From CAUTUX01 sp963542015 (GTDB lineage Bacteria; Bacillota; Clostridia; Christensenellales; CAG-917), in the NCBI GenBank assembly GCA_963542015.1, contig CAUTUX010000010.1, forward strand, positions 1 through 40,567: a stretch of DNA of 40,567 nucleotides, read 5' to 3'. Each line of letters opens with the position of its first letter. Within the stretch, counting starts at the first letter, position 1. The position numbers and the translations under genes are program-made. The notes below the pieces were generated by a model. It searched no databases. It had not been told where the DNA came from and saw only the letters and a program-made list of their open reading frames with translations. Positions 7,975 to 16,010 of the stretch are shown here, piece by piece.

Positions 7975-8826
7975 ATGGATAACTTAACAAGAGACCGATC
8001 ATTAGGATGGCAATATGCCAAATTGTCTGGACATAAAAACGAAGAATTGGTTAAGGAACTACTCGAAACTAACAGTGATTTCCGCCAACATTTACTAACA
8101 CGAATCGGGTGTTCTGAAAAAGAGATCCTTAAGATCACTATTAGTGGATTACACGAAACAAATATCTTAGGTGTCTTGGGGAACAAGACAAAATCAAAAA
8201 CTGACTTGAAAATTTATTTCAAGGATGGAAAATTTGTAAACATCTCTATTAAAAAAAGTATCAGCGGTCAAGTATACTTAATTGGGGCTGAACCCTTTAT
8301 CAAAATATTCGAAATACATTTTAATAAAATTGTTCCAAATAATGTAAAAGATGCAATTAAACTTTTTTGGGCTGCCGATCCAGTTAATGCATTAAAAATC
8401 ATTAATGAATTTTGTGATAAAAAAAGTGAGGATTTCTATTTGCAAACTCATCATTTTAGTGTCAACGCATCTACTTTAAAAAAATACGATCAACATTTAT
8501 ATGATAGTATGCTTAACTGGTTCATAGATAACATTCAATCGATTGCCAAACTTTGTTTTTCAATGGGTGCTGTAGAAGATAAGACAGAATGGTCAGAGTT
8601 TATATGGTACATAAATCTATTAGATGAAATTGATTTAGACACAATTTTTAGTATTGATGACGTATGTAATGCCATAACCAATTATGCAAATTCTGAAACA
8701 TTTTACAGTTCTAAAAACGGTGGTACGACTATCCAATTACCTTTTGGGTTTGTTCAATGGCATCAAAAACAAATGCAGTTTCATCATATGTATTCAAAAT
8801 TAATTAAGCTATCACCGCACAATTAA
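7975..8826 (+). CDS. Probable type II restriction endonuclease
   Basis: I call this a restriction endonuclease mainly from context: it faces a cytosine-5 DNA methyltransferase and the two genes overlap by 23 bp at their 3' ends. The 283-residue protein has a PD-(D/E)XK-like core: Asp77 in KSKTDLKIYF, then the strand VNISIKKS with Lys93 as candidate catalytic lysine, with an acidic helix around Glu24-Glu25 before it. The C-terminal segment FGFVQWHQKQMQFHH is unusual and His/Gln-rich. ATG 7975 was chosen because GGAG lies 10 nt upstream; a TTG at 7942 is less likely. The recognition site is unknown, but should match that of the methyltransferase. I do not recognise a named restriction-enzyme family. 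Confidence 0.7.
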   Translation: MDNLTRDRSLGWQYAKLSGHKNEELVKELLETNSDFRQHLLTRIGCSEKEILKITISGLHETNILGVLGNKTKSKTDLKIYFKDGKFVNISIKKSISGQVYLIGAEPFIKIFEIHFNKIVPNNVKDAIKLFWAADPVNALKIINEFCDKKSEDFYLQTHHFSVNASTLKKYDQHLYDSMLNWFIDNIQSIAKLCFSMGAVEDKTEWSEFIWYINLLDEIDLDTIFSIDDVCNAITNYANSETFYSSKNGGTTIQLPFGFVQWHQKQMQFHHMYSKLIKLSPHN

Positions 8827-9919
8827 CATTTTCCCTTGTATCTTTACTTTCATATTTATCTAAGGCAATCAACACTTGCTTAGCTAATGCCATCGAAAGT
8901 AGCGGCGGCACCGCATTTCCAATTTCAAGATTTTTCATTGATGCACTCCCATAAAACCTATAATCATCTGGGAAGGTCTGCAACCTCGCTCCTTCTCTTG
9001 TTGTCATTGCTCTAGAGTCTCTTGGATGTATGCATCTAGATGATGAAGGTGTTGCAAAATTTCTGGTTATTGTCGGTGCAGGCTTTTCCCACCACATTTT
9101 TGCATATGTATTAGCATAACCACTATTAGGTCTCAAGGATTCTGGTAAATCACTTTTTGATCCACCATCAGGTAGCATCTCCATAATTTTCAAAAGCCGT
9201 TCTCCATTTCTAGGTGCTTCATTATCAGTGAGTATTGTCGTATTTTTTCTATAAAATTTCTGCAATTCATTTTGTGGAGCACTAGCATACTCATCAGATT
9301 TTTCTCCACTCTTCATGACTGGCAAATCTGATAGTGCATCTTTAACTGTCATGTATGATTTTTTTCCATCACCATGTGTTGAATTCGGGTATTCAAAATA
9401 ATTATTTTTTTTCATTCCCACAATAATAACCCTTTCCCTATACTGTGGAACCCCAAAATCAACAGCATTTAGTATTTCTATTTTGACTTGATATCCCAAA
9501 TTAATAAATGACTTTTTAATTTTTTTAATTAATTCACCACCCTGCATACTCAGAAGTCCGACTACATTTTCAAACAAAAACATTGTCGGTTTAACTATTG
9601 ATAATATTCTGCAGTATTCTTCAAACAAATGTGCCCTTGCATCCATTTGTCGCTTCCCTAAAGTAGAATAGGATTGACACGGCGGTCCTCCAATTACAAT
9701 ATCAATATTGTCATTTAGATATTTTTGTAGCATTTCTTCTGTAATATTTTTTATATCACCTTCTATTACATCTACAGTTGGATGATTTAGAGAATATGCC
9801 TTCGCAATGTCTTTTTCATACTCATTCGCCATGACAATATCAAAAGAAGGATTATGGGCAAACCCATAACTTAAACCACCAACTCCTGCGAACAAATCAA
9901 TTACTCTATATTTTCCCAT
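8804..9919 (-). CDS. DNA (cytosine-5-)-methyltransferase
   Basis: This 371-residue enzyme transfers a methyl group from S-adenosylmethionine to C5 of cytosine in a specific DNA site and protects host DNA from the partner nuclease. Motif I is DLFAGVGG (8-15), the catalytic motif IV GGPPCQ with Cys81, motif VI ENV (117-119), motif VIII PQYRERV, and motif X NLEIGNAVPP near the C-terminus. The target-recognition region is about 200-290, with GYANTYAKMWWEKPAPTIT at its end. All catalytic motifs are intact. There is no clear Shine-Dalgarno before the ATG at 9919; an AT-rich 45-bp gap separates it from the XRE-cupin gene, so it may be leaderless or coupled to upstream transcription. Confidence 0.95.
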   Translation of the reverse strand: MGKYRVIDLFAGVGGLSYGFAHNPSFDIVMANEYEKDIAKAYSLNHPTVDVIEGDIKNITEEMLQKYLNDNIDIVIGGPPCQSYSTLGKRQMDARAHLFEEYCRILSIVKPTMFLFENVVGLLSMQGGELIKKIKKSFINLGYQVKIEILNAVDFGVPQYRERVIIVGMKKNNYFEYPNSTHGDGKKSYMTVKDALSDLPVMKSGEKSDEYASAPQNELQKFYRKNTTILTDNEAPRNGERLLKIMEMLPDGGSKSDLPESLRPNSGYANTYAKMWWEKPAPTITRNFATPSSSRCIHPRDSRAMTTREGARLQTFPDDYRFYGSASMKNLEIGNAVPPLLSMALAKQVLIALDKYESKDTRENVNCAVIA

Positions 9920-9964
9920 TCTATTTATATATTTTATATCGGATTAGAAATACTGTTTTATTAA

Positions 9965-10531
9965 TTAACAATCTTTAATCAAAATTGCAAGAAATCTACA
10001 TTCTTTACCATCTATCGCTATCATGCCATGTGGCTGAGAACTATCATAGTAAACGGTATCTCCTTCCCTTACAATTTCTTCTTTACCATTAATTGAAATT
10101 CTCATTGCCCCAGATAGTATATAATCCATTTCTTGCCCTTTATGAGATGATAAGCTGATTGGCTGATGCTGAGCTTTTTCAATATATGGTGCTACAACTA
10201 AAAAAGGTTCTGAGTGTCTATGGTTAAAGTTGTTTGCTAGATGCTCATAAACAAACATCTCTCTTCTATTTGTTTTTACTCCTTCATTTTTACGAACAAT
10301 GCTATATGATCTTAATTTTGGAGTTTCTCCAGTTAAAAGTGCAGTTACATCAACACCAAATTTTTCTGCACAATTATATAAAAAAGTTACTGAAAAATCT
10401 TTTTTACCACTTTCATATTTAATGTATTCATCTTCTGAAATGCCAGTGACTTTTGCCATCTCTTGCGTAGAGATATCCATTATTTCTCTTAAATCTTTCA
10501 GCCTTGTGGCAATTTCCATGTTTTTAGACAT
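9965..10531 (-). CDS. XRE-family regulator with C-terminal cupin domain
   Basis: This 188-residue DNA-binding regulator has an N-terminal helix-turn-helix domain (about 8-65) and a C-terminal cupin fold (about 105-185) that would sense a small ligand. The cupin core shows SSHKGQEMDYILSG, REGDTVYYDSSQPHGM and a final FLAILI strand; His and Glu in these blocks could hold a metal. Such XRE-cupin proteins usually regulate an adjacent metabolic gene. Here the ATG overlaps the aminotransferase stop codon (TAATG), with AAAGGTGA as ribosome-binding site, so the two are translationally coupled. The palindrome upstream of the aminotransferase is a candidate operator. The ligand is unknown. Confidence 0.9.
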   Translation of the reverse strand: MSKNMEIATRLKDLREIMDISTQEMAKVTGISEDEYIKYESGKKDFSVTFLYNCAEKFGVDVTALLTGETPKLRSYSIVRKNEGVKTNRREMFVYEHLANNFNHRHSEPFLVVAPYIEKAQHQPISLSSHKGQEMDYILSGAMRISINGKEEIVREGDTVYYDSSQPHGMIAIDGKECRFLAILIKDC

Positions 10532-11706
10532 TATTCACCTTTAACTTCTTGCATCAATTCTTTAAAGTAAGGAATCGACATCTTTATTGTATCATAAGAG
10601 ACACAATAAGAAAGACGCAAATAATCTTTTGCTCCAAACCCTTCGCCAGGAACGAGCAAAATACCCTTTTGTTTTGCCATTTCTGAAAACTTCATTGCAT
10701 CGGATATCGGTGACTTTATAAATAAATAAAATGCTCCATCCGGATGCACACATTCATAACCGATACTGGTTAATGAATTATATATCAAATCTCTATTTTG
10801 TTTATATTCTTCAATTCTTGGGGTTTCATCCAAACATTTTGAAATCAATTGTTGAAATATTGATGGGGCACAAACAAACCCTAAGGAACGCCCCGCACCA
10901 CAAATTGCAAAATACACATCTTTATCATGTGCCTTCGGACTAAGACAAATATATCCTATTCTTTCACCTGGCAAGGACAATGACTTAGAAAAACTGTAAC
11001 ACATGATTGTGTTGTCGTAACCATTCATAATATTTGGTACACATTTATCGTCATATACCAACTCTCTATATGGTTCATCAGAAATGACAAAAATATCATG
11101 CTTATATTCTTTTTCTTTTTTTTCTAATATCGTAGCTAGTTTATCTATTGTTGCTTTTATATATATTGCTCCAGAAGGATTATTTGGAGAATTAATTACT
11201 ACTGCTTTTGTCTTTGATGAAATCTTTTTTTCAAAATCTGTAAAGTCAATTTGAAAAGTATCGTCAAAATTTACTTCCACAAATTTCGCATCCGCATTGT
11301 TTATAAAAACTTTATACTCTGGGAAATAAGGTCTTATAATTATGACCTCATCATCCTTATTACAAATCGCTTTTAAAGCAACTGTTAAACCTGCAGCAGC
11401 TCCGCATGTTAAATAAATATCATCTCCAGATATTTTAATGTTCAATCTTCTACTTAGACTGTCTGCAATTTTCTGACGAACAACATGATCGCCTTGTGCT
11501 GAGGTATATTTATGGATATTTGTATCGCTAATTAATTTAAGCAGTTCCTGATTAACTTTATCGGGAGGCAAAACACTTGGATTCCCAAGAGAAAAATCAA
11601 AAACTTTAGATTCGCCTCTTTCTTTTTTAAGCTGCCTACCGAATTCAAACAACTCACGAATAACGGATCTTTTTGATCCGAGTTCATACATTTGTTTATT
11701 AATCAT
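10531..11706 (-). CDS. PLP-dependent class I/II aminotransferase
   Basis: This 391-residue enzyme is a fold-type I aminotransferase of the aspartate aminotransferase family, moving an amino group between an amino acid and a 2-oxo acid with pyridoxal phosphate. Key residues are INSPNNPSG at 171-179, Asp210 in ISDEPY, Lys241 in SFSKSLS (Schiff-base lysine), Arg249 and Arg of YLRLSYC (carboxylate binding). The substrate cannot be read from sequence. The start at 11706 has no Shine-Dalgarno and lies right against a long palindrome, so translation may start on a nearly leaderless mRNA. It is coupled to the downstream XRE-cupin regulator. Confidence 0.93.
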   Translation of the reverse strand: MINKQMYELGSKRSVIRELFEFGRQLKKERGESKVFDFSLGNPSVLPPDKVNQELLKLISDTNIHKYTSAQGDHVVRQKIADSLSRRLNIKISGDDIYLTCGAAAGLTVALKAICNKDDEVIIIRPYFPEYKVFINNADAKFVEVNFDDTFQIDFTDFEKKISSKTKAVVINSPNNPSGAIYIKATIDKLATILEKKEKEYKHDIFVISDEPYRELVYDDKCVPNIMNGYDNTIMCYSFSKSLSLPGERIGYICLSPKAHDKDVYFAICGAGRSLGFVCAPSIFQQLISKCLDETPRIEEYKQNRDLIYNSLTSIGYECVHPDGAFYLFIKSPISDAMKFSEMAKQKGILLVPGEGFGAKDYLRLSYCVSYDTIKMSIPYFKELMQEVKGE

Positions 11707-11717
11707 ATGTTATATAA

Positions 11718-11754
11718 ATTATCTATGCTATATGATTTATATAACATAGATAAT
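11718..11754. promoter_or_regulatory. Long palindrome upstream of the aminotransferase, candidate operator
   Basis: Arms of 16 bp (outer 10 bp ATTATCTATG / CATAGATAAT perfect, then one mismatch or G-T pair, then TATAT/ATATA) surround a 5-bp centre. It ends 12 bp before the aminotransferase ATG and 13 bp after the gapA stop. There is no T tract on the minus strand, so it is a poor gapA terminator. GATAAT in its start-proximal arm could be a -10 box, which suits an operator for the XRE-cupin regulator. Confidence 0.5.
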
Positions 11755-11766
11755 GTTTTTTATTTT

Positions 11767-12783
11767 TTAGTTTAATCCTGCGAAGTATTTAATTGTACGT
11801 ACCATCTGTGATGTATAGCTGTTTTCATTGTCGTACCATGAAACAACTTGTACTTGTGAGTTACCGTCATCCATATTGATAACCATTGTCTGAGTTGCAT
11901 CAAACAAAGAACCAAACTTAATTCCAATAATATCACTTGATACTAACTGTTCTTCTGTATATCCAAATGATTGGTTAGCAGCTTTTGCCATTGCAGCATT
12001 AATTTGTTCTTTTGTTAATTTCCCTTCACATACTGCAACAAGTATTGTTGTTGAACCTGTTGGTACTGGAACTCTCTGTGCAGAACCTATTAACTTCCCA
12101 TTCAATTCTGGGATAACAAGTCCTATAGCTTTTGCAGCACCTGTGCTGTTTGGAACAATATTTACAGCAGCAGCTCTTGCTCTTCTTAAATCACCCTTTC
12201 TGTGTGGTCCATCTAAAACCATTTGATCGCCTGTGAAAGCATGAATTGTACTCATGATACCGCTCTTGATAGGAGCCAATTTATTTAATGCGTCAGCCAT
12301 TGGAGCTAAACAGTTTGTTGTACATGAAGCAGCTGAAATGATTGTATCTGTGCTTTTCAATGTTTTGTGGTTTACGCCGAAAACAATTGTTGGTAAGTCA
12401 TTACCTGCTGGAGCGGAAATAACAACTTTCTTTGCTCCTGCATTGATGTGTGCTTGAGCTTTATCTTTTGATGTATAGAAACCTGTACATTCTAAAACTA
12501 CATCAACACCAATTTCACCCCAAGGTAAATTTGCTGCATCTTTTTCTGCATAAATTTTGATTTCTTTGCCATTAACTTCAATTGCACCATCTTTTGCAAA
12601 TACTTTATCTGCTAAAGCGTATCTTCCCTGTGCACTATCATACTTCAATAAATGTGCTAACATTTTTGAATCTGTTAAATCGTTGATAGCAACAACTTCA
12701 TAACCTTTTGCTCCAAACATTTGTCTGAAAGCTAATCTACCAATTCTTCCAAAACCATTAATTGCAACTCTTACATCTGCCAT
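11767..12783 (-). CDS. gapA: Glyceraldehyde-3-phosphate dehydrogenase, type I
   Basis: This enzyme oxidises glyceraldehyde-3-phosphate with NAD+ and phosphate to 1,3-bisphosphoglycerate in glycolysis. At 338 residues it has family length. The dinucleotide motif NGFGRIGR is at 9-16, Asp35 in AINDLTD suggests NAD preference, the catalytic Cys154 lies in SAASCTTNCLAP, and the C-terminal SWYDNENSYTSQM is intact. A GGAGG ribosome-binding site lies about 12 nt upstream of ATG 12783. The gene is monocistronic here, with its own promoter; partners such as pgk and tpi are not adjacent. Confidence 0.98.
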   Translation of the reverse strand: MADVRVAINGFGRIGRLAFRQMFGAKGYEVVAINDLTDSKMLAHLLKYDSAQGRYALADKVFAKDGAIEVNGKEIKIYAEKDAANLPWGEIGVDVVLECTGFYTSKDKAQAHINAGAKKVVISAPAGNDLPTIVFGVNHKTLKSTDTIISAASCTTNCLAPMADALNKLAPIKSGIMSTIHAFTGDQMVLDGPHRKGDLRRARAAAVNIVPNSTGAAKAIGLVIPELNGKLIGSAQRVPVPTGSTTILVAVCEGKLTKEQINAAMAKAANQSFGYTEEQLVSSDIIGIKFGSLFDATQTMVINMDDGNSQVQVVSWYDNENSYTSQMVRTIKYFAGLN

Positions 12784-12818
12784 AATAATTAAATTCCTCC
12801 GAAAATTTTTATACCAAT

Positions 12819-12848
12819 ATTTTACATTAGAAATCGTCGTTTTATCAA
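12819..12848 (-). promoter_or_regulatory. gapA: Putative gapA promoter
   Basis: On the minus strand TTGATA (12848-12843) and TAAAAT (12824-12819) are separated by 18 bp, about 35 bp upstream of the gapA start codon. Confidence 0.6.
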
Positions 12849-13037
12849 CTAAAAACCGTTTTTAAACCTATCTAATCTCGCTTACTTATGAATAATTATT
12901 CATTCTAATTCAAAAGTATTCTTTTGGCTTGGTGTGCCACAATTAAAATATTCATTGTTTTCTCGTTTTCGCTTTGCTCAGGCTATAATCACATCTTTTT
13001 ACCTAGTGCTACATCTTTGTTGACTTAAAATTATTGT

Positions 13038-13060
13038 GTAAATACGCATTTTTGTTAAAT
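13038..13060. repeat. Imperfect 23-bp direct repeat, copy downstream of ATPase 1
   Basis: This copy matches the one at 14402-14424 at 20 of 23 positions (consensus GTAAATMCGCATTT followed by TTAAAT after a short variable part). It begins 14 bp past the ATPase stop codon. The core AAATACGCATTT is partly palindromic. Together the copies bracket the gene. Confidence 0.55.
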
Positions 13061-13073
13061 CAAGCTATATCTT

Positions 13074-14375
13074 TTATAAATTTAAAGGTGTTTTGTTTAA
13101 TAGAAAATCCTCTACTCCAATATAGAAAATACCGTCGTCGTCATACCTCGGTACAATACTATTTCTGACTATAACAATTTTACTAAATGAATCCCCCGTT
13201 CTTCTTAATGATTCTGTTTCTTGTGTTCGTTTTTCTTTTGTATCGACATTTAGTGCTGATTGAATGTAATATCTGTTACTTCCTCTATTTACAATAAAAT
13301 CAACTTCTAAATTCTTTTTTTTATTTTTCCCATCTTCTTTGCAATTATATTCTACAACACCAACATCTACATTTAATCCTCGCATTCTGAGCTCATTATA
13401 TATTACATTTTCCATAATATGCGACTGTTCATTTTGTCTAAAATTTAATCTTGCATTCCTAAGACCAATATCTGAAAAATAGTATTTATATGGCGATGAA
13501 ATATATTTTCTCCCTTTCACATCATATCTTCTAGCTTTTTCAATTAAAAAAGCATCTATGAGATACTCCAAATATCTGTCCAATGTAAATTGTGATATCT
13601 TTATATTTTTCTCCGACATAAAAGTATTTGAAAACTTCGTTGGATTTGATAGCGAACCAATAGATGAAGATATGATATCTAACAAATCGTCAATTACCGA
13701 TGTATCTTTAATAATTTTATTGCGTTCAACTACATCTTTAATGTATGTAATTGTAAAAATATTTTTTAAGTACTCACTCCTCTCTTCATGACTTTTAAGT
13801 TGAACAGCCATTGGCATTCCTCCATACAGACAATATTCATCAAAAGCTTTTACCTTATCTCCTTCATAGCAAGAAGAGAATTCTGCAAATGAATATGGAT
13901 ATAATCTTATTTCATCACCACGACCTCTAAACTGCGTTAATATATCTGAGGAAAGCATCTTTGAATTACTTCCCGTGATATATAAATCTACATTAGGGAT
14001 TTTCATTATTCCCAATACCAAATCCACAAAAGTTACCTTTGAATTATTATTGCCTGGCAAATATGGATTAGGAACATCTTCTACAAATTGAATTTCATCA
14101 ATAAAAATGTAGTACTTAAGGTCATTACTTATAATTCTGTTTCTTAAGAATTTATCAAGCTCTATTGGATTTCTATATTTAATATTGGGCAAAGCATCAA
14201 GAGCAATCGTTATAATTTGATTTTCATTCACTCCAATAGAAATTAAGTACTTTCTGTATAATTCAAATAAAAGATATGATTTACCACATCTTCTAATCCC
14301 TGTAATAATTTTCACTCTTCCGTTATCTTTTTTATCAATAAGTTGATTTAAATATCTTGGTCTTTTTACTTCCAT
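13074..14375 (-). CDS. AAA family ATPase with DUF4143 domain (ATPase 1)
   Basis: This 433-residue protein is of the COG1373 type: an N-terminal AAA_14 P-loop domain and a C-terminal DUF4143 domain related to PD-(D/E)XK nucleases. Walker A is GIRRCGKS at 26-33, Walker B is YYIFIDEIQFVED near 88-100, and sensor-like TGSNSKML follows. The C-terminal nuclease-like core is LEVDFIV then YYIQSAL; the usual Glu-x-Lys is replaced by Gln-Ser-Ala. ATG 14375 has GGAGG 6 nt upstream. Biological roles of this widespread family are unsettled. A related but quite different copy sits at 24602-25786. It is alone between 23-bp direct repeats, which hints at a self-contained accessory unit. Confidence 0.9.
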   Translation of the reverse strand: MEVKRPRYLNQLIDKKDNGRVKIITGIRRCGKSYLLFELYRKYLISIGVNENQIITIALDALPNIKYRNPIELDKFLRNRIISNDLKYYIFIDEIQFVEDVPNPYLPGNNNSKVTFVDLVLGIMKIPNVDLYITGSNSKMLSSDILTQFRGRGDEIRLYPYSFAEFSSCYEGDKVKAFDEYCLYGGMPMAVQLKSHEERSEYLKNIFTITYIKDVVERNKIIKDTSVIDDLLDIISSSIGSLSNPTKFSNTFMSEKNIKISQFTLDRYLEYLIDAFLIEKARRYDVKGRKYISSPYKYYFSDIGLRNARLNFRQNEQSHIMENVIYNELRMRGLNVDVGVVEYNCKEDGKNKKKNLEVDFIVNRGSNRYYIQSALNVDTKEKRTQETESLRRTGDSFSKIVIVRNSIVPRYDDDGIFYIGVEDFLLNKTPLNL

Positions 14376-14401
14376 CTTGTACCTCCATTTAATAATATAG
14401 C

Positions 14402-14424
14402 GTAAATCCGCATTTATATTAAAT
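14402..14424. repeat. Imperfect 23-bp direct repeat, copy upstream of ATPase 1
   Basis: This is the partner of 13038-13060. It lies about 27 bp upstream of the ATPase start, where an operator or promoter would be. Its core is a small palindrome, TAAAT-CCGC-ATTTA. Confidence 0.55.
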
Positions 14425-14695
14425 TATTTTGCAGTCTAGGGTTACCTTCAAACAAACTAGAATTTATAACCTGCACTTCTCGCAACACTGTAAAGTTACT
14501 CATTCTGCTCTAAAATTCATCTGAAGCTCCCAGAATTCGACACTTTCTCTTGACGCATTTTTAAAAGCTTGTACGACTTAATTGTAATGCCTTGATCTGA
14601 CTCGTTCCTTCTTTTCTGTTATGCAATCTTGAAACACCTGTAAAAGATTTCAATTACACAACAAGCCCCTTAAATGTTTAATCATCCTATCTGAC

Positions 14696-14728
14696 GATGA
14701 AAATAGTTGGGATAAAACTATTTTCATC
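14696..14728. repeat. 12-bp inverted repeat
   Basis: GATGAAAATAGT (14696-14707) is exactly complemented by ACTATTTTCATC (14717-14728) around a 9-bp loop. It stands in the gap between ATPase 1 and mrnC. Function unknown; it could be a weak bidirectional hairpin or a protein site. Confidence 0.6.
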
Positions 14729-14841
14729 TCATTCCCATATTTTAAATCCATAGTTGTTAAAAGAGTTTTTACTTCCAGATCTGTGTCTCAAATATTGTAT
14801 AAAAGCAATTGCAACAAATATCCTATTAAGCAATATGGAAA

Positions 14842-14869
14842 TTGGACTCAAATATCCCTTTGTGATACT
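14842..14869 (+). promoter_or_regulatory. mrnC: Putative extended -10 promoter of mrnC
   Basis: TGTGATACT ends at 14869 (extended -10, hexamer GATACT 14864-14869), with a weak TTGGAC -35 16 bp upstream. The expected transcription start falls at about 14876-14878, on the mrnC ATG, implying a leaderless mRNA. Confidence 0.4.
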
Positions 14870-14877
14870 CTTTTTTT

Positions 14878-15294
14878 ATGTTTGAAGCCGACTTTAGTAT
14901 TACTAAACCTCTATCTGTGGAAGACGCATTAAATGTAAATCCATCATCACTCGCTATGATTGGAGATGCTGTGCAGTCCCTATATCTCAGAACAAAACTT
15001 TGCATAAATTCACAGGACAAAACTGGCAAAATTCATAAGACACTAGTTGGCTGTGTGAATGCTGTTAAACAGTCGCAAATTATGAGTAAGTTAATAAATG
15101 ATCTAAATGACGAAGAAATGCTTTTATTTAAGAAGGCAAGAAATTTAAAAATTCTCACATCTGCCAAACATGCATCCATTGATGAATATAGGTTTGCAAC
15201 TGGCTATGAAGCTTTGCTCGGATATTTTTATTTAACAAATAATCAGCAAAAATTAATTAAATTTATATCTGCATCCATTGAGGAGAGCTTATGA
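14878..15294 (+). CDS. mrnC: Mini-ribonuclease III
   Basis: This 138-residue enzyme is a catalytic RNase III domain without the double-strand RNA-binding domain; in Bacillus it trims the ends of 23S rRNA precursor. The catalytic block is seen as LAMIGDAVQSLYLR (Asp30), and the second acidic site is in YEALLGYFYL. Length matches the family. An in-frame stop just 12 bp upstream fixes the start to this ATG, yet no Shine-Dalgarno precedes it, so it may be read from a leaderless mRNA. Its stop overlaps the rlmB start (ATGA). In many Bacillota the same pair follows cysS; cysS is absent here. Confidence 0.93.
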   Translation: MFEADFSITKPLSVEDALNVNPSSLAMIGDAVQSLYLRTKLCINSQDKTGKIHKTLVGCVNAVKQSQIMSKLINDLNDEEMLLFKKARNLKILTSAKHASIDEYRFATGYEALLGYFYLTNNQQKLIKFISASIEESL

Positions 15295-16010
15295 TTATAT
15301 ATGGGAAAAATCCTGTTATTGAAACTCTAAAAACGGATACCACTGTTGAAAAAATTTATATTTCAAAAACTGAAAATGATAAATTAGGTCTAATAAAAAA
15401 ATTAGCAAAGGAGAAAAATGTTTTCTTCAGTATGGTGGATAAAAAAGTGCTGGATAAGCTTTCTGAAGGAAAAACCCATCAAGGGGTTGCCGCAGTCATA
15501 TCAAATTTCAAATATTCATCTATTGAAGACATTCTTGAACTTGCTAAATCACGAAATGAGTTTGCAAATATAATAGTTATTGATGAAATAACGGACGAAC
15601 ATAACTTAGGTGCAATCGTACGAAGTGCCGACTGTTTTGGCGTACACGGAATAATTATTTCAAAACATCGTTGTGCTTCTGTTACCGATACTGTCGTTAA
15701 AATATCTGCTGGTGCAACTCAACATATGTTGATTGCCAAAGAAACTAATATTAACGATGCTATACGTTTTTTAAAGAAAGCAAATGTTTTTGTTTTTGCA
15801 ACTGACTTTGACGGAAAGGCTCCCGCTTCATTTGATTTTAAAACAAATATGGCAATTGTTATCGGCAACGAAGGTGCGGGCATACGTCCCCTTACAAAAC
15901 AGCTATGTGATGATGTAATAACTATTCCACAGTTTGGAAAAATAAATTCATTAAATGCTTCAGTCGCTACAGGTGTACTTCTATACGAAATTGCGAGACA
16001 ACGTCATTAA
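15291..16010 (+). CDS. rlmB: 23S rRNA 2'-O-methyltransferase, TrmH/SpoU family
   Basis: This 239-residue SPOUT-class enzyme methylates a ribose 2'-OH, by family resemblance a guanosine of 23S rRNA. Residues 1-75 are the L30e-like RNA-binding domain. The knotted catalytic domain shows motif 1 EHNLGAIVRSADCFG, motif 2 MAIVIGNEGAGI and motif 3 IPQFGKINSLNASVATGVLLYE in shorter parts such as SLNASVATG. The start overlaps the mrnC stop by four bases, so both are translated together, which suits rRNA maturation. Its 3' end overlaps the convergent 699-residue gene by 4 bp. Confidence 0.93.
   Translation: MIIYGKNPVIETLKTDTTVEKIYISKTENDKLGLIKKLAKEKNVFFSMVDKKVLDKLSEGKTHQGVAAVISNFKYSSIEDILELAKSRNEFANIIVIDEITDEHNLGAIVRSADCFGVHGIIISKHRCASVTDTVVKISAGATQHMLIAKETNINDAIRFLKKANVFVFATDFDGKAPASFDFKTNMAIVIGNEGAGIRPLTKQLCDDVITIPQFGKINSLNASVATGVLLYEIARQRH

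Larger units (their letters stand above)
14376..14877. other. 500-bp non-coding stretch
   Basis: No convincing coding frame is present on either strand. It holds the upstream 23-bp repeat of ATPase 1, a 12-bp perfect inverted repeat (14696-14707 with 14717-14728), and the likely mrnC promoter at the right end. The inverted repeat has no T tract on either side, so it is not a typical terminator. No known RNA family was recognised. Confidence 0.6.

Noticed and set aside
13038..14424. Insertion sequence around ATPase 1
   Set aside because: The flanking repeats are direct, not terminal inverted repeats, and the protein is an ATPase with no transposase motif.
14376..14877. 6S RNA or other housekeeping RNA
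   Set aside because: I could not fit the long open hairpin of 6S RNA or any other known fold; only one short inverted repeat is evident.
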